Source of the DNA: Lachnospiraceae bacterium
GTDB lineage: Bacteria > Bacillota > Clostridia > Lachnospirales > Lachnospiraceae
NCBI GenBank assembly: GCA_016281335.1
Contig: JAEEIK010000110.1
Location: forward strand, 20,803 to 84,802
Direction: 5' to 3'
Length of the DNA stretch: 64,000 bases
The translations under genes and the position numbers were made by a program. The number at the start of each line of letters is the position of its first letter. Within the stretch, counting starts at the first letter, position 1. A model generated the notes under the pieces. That model made no database searches. It was not told the DNA's origin and saw only the letters and a program-made list of their open reading frames with translations. Below, one piece after another: positions 63,559-64,000 of the stretch.

Positions 63559-63570
63559 GCCCGCATCTTT
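63538..63570 (-). terminator. Rho-independent terminator of the sugar-ABC ATPase
   Basis: A perfect 11-bp stem (63560-63570 pairing with 63544-63554) closes a 5-base loop and is followed by a T run on the minus strand. It ends transcription of the ABC ATPase gene. Confidence 0.9.
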
Positions 63571-63590
63571 CATAATTATCACGATTTTTC

Positions 63591-64000
63591 TTAGTTGGTG
63601 ATGGTCATTTCTGTCTCTTTATCGAATACATGGATCTTCTCTGTATCGAAAGCGAACTTAACAACATCGCCCGGACGAGCTGTAGTCCTGGGATCGACTC
63701 TTGCGGTCATAGGGAACTCGTCAAGATCGAAATACAGGAATACTTCTGCACCGAGAAGCTCGTATACTCTGATGGTAGCTTCGAATGTGCTGTTAGGTGA
63801 GCTCTCAACCATCATCTCTGAATCATATACATCCTCGGGACGGATACCGAAGGTAACGGTCTTTCCGTCATAGCCGCCCTGGATGAGCTTCTGGCTCTTA
63901 GCAGCGTTAAGAGGTATGGACTTGTCAGCTACTTTGATGTAAGCGGTCTCGCCCTGGATCTCAACTACACCGTCAAGGAAGTTCATCTGAGGTGATCCCA
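63591..64000 (-). CDS. Sugar ABC transporter ATPase, C-terminal part (MsmX/UgpC/MalK type)
   Basis: Only the C-terminal ~136 residues are inside the window. The GSPQMNFLDG start, then FGIRPEDVYDSE and YELLGAEVFLYFDLDEFP, identify the TOBE/regulatory domain of MsmX/MalK/UgpC ATPases, which energise several carbohydrate importers. The Walker motifs are beyond the right edge. It has a strong terminator after the stop and is not part of the glycan locus. Confidence 0.9.
   Translation of the reverse strand, partial: GSPQMNFLDGVVEIQGETAYIKVADKSIPLNAAKSQKLIQGGYDGKTVTFGIRPEDVYDSEMMVESSPNSTFEATIRVYELLGAEVFLYFDLDEFPMTARVDPRTTARPGDVVKFAFDTEKIHVFDKETEMTITN

Overview
The window reads as the chromosome of a Gram-positive Clostridia, most likely a Lachnospiraceae member. 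The evidence is strong AGGAGG-type ribosome sites, moderate GC, the Firmicutes-style order tadA then SRP RNA, a CdaR/PucR-type regulator, an MsmX/UgpC-type ABC ATPase, and a secreted transglutaminase-like protein with BspA-type repeats and a PVNP linker. There are no transposases, tRNAs, rRNAs or CRISPR arrays. All genes but one lie on the minus strand, so the text reads from the right end to the left.

Right flank (64000-60115): the C-terminus of a sugar-ABC ATPase with a clear terminator; a membrane GGDEF-EAL protein behind a promoter and possible attenuator; a CdaR-like regulator; tadA; then a previously unlisted SRP RNA (ffs) with its own TTGACA/TATACT promoter and U-tract. The SRP RNA overlaps what would otherwise look like the N-terminus of the next protein.

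From 60089 down to 1 (and beyond the left edge) lies one continuous cell-surface glycan locus of about 60 kb. Sub-blocks: (a) 60089-54780, two giant GT-C-like membrane proteins and UDP-galactopyranose mutase; (b) 54615-31016, starting at its own promoter and a hairpin-rich leader: pseudaminic-acid genes (pseI, pseG, pseF), a GNAT/acyltransferase-3/GtrA triple fusion, UDP-GlcA 4-epimerase, a WecE-type aminotransferase, a GNAT, a Wzy/ligase-like protein, a TviB/TviC pair for UDP-GalNAcA, a deacetylase and many GT2/GT4 enzymes; (c) a lone plus-strand hexapeptide acetyltransferase (30477-31046); (d) 30436-26813, a GT2 and the secreted transglutaminase-like protein; (e) 26678-11116, a second block with two PglK-like ABC exporters, AsnB, FdtA-like isomerase, GT-C and DPM-synthase-like enzymes, a second Wzy-like protein and a GT10 fucosyltransferase; (f) 11071-1, the priming phosphoglycosyltransferase (WbaP/CpsE type), two WecG/TagA transferases (one fused to VanZ), a KdsC-like phosphatase, UDP-xylose synthase-like enzyme, gmd and the start of an rmd-like reductase.

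Together the genes encode precursor synthesis (GDP-6-deoxyhexose, UDP-Xyl, UDP-GalA, UDP-GalNAcA, UDP-Galf, CMP-pseudaminate-like, dTDP-amino sugars), priming on undecaprenyl phosphate, many transfer steps, flipping and polymerisation. Having two exporters, two polymerase/ligase candidates, two WecG/TagA enzymes and about six GT-C-like proteins suggests more than one glycan. Junctions are mostly 1- or 4-base stop/start overlaps, implying long translationally coupled operons. Several start codons given here were moved inward to positions with a ribosome site.
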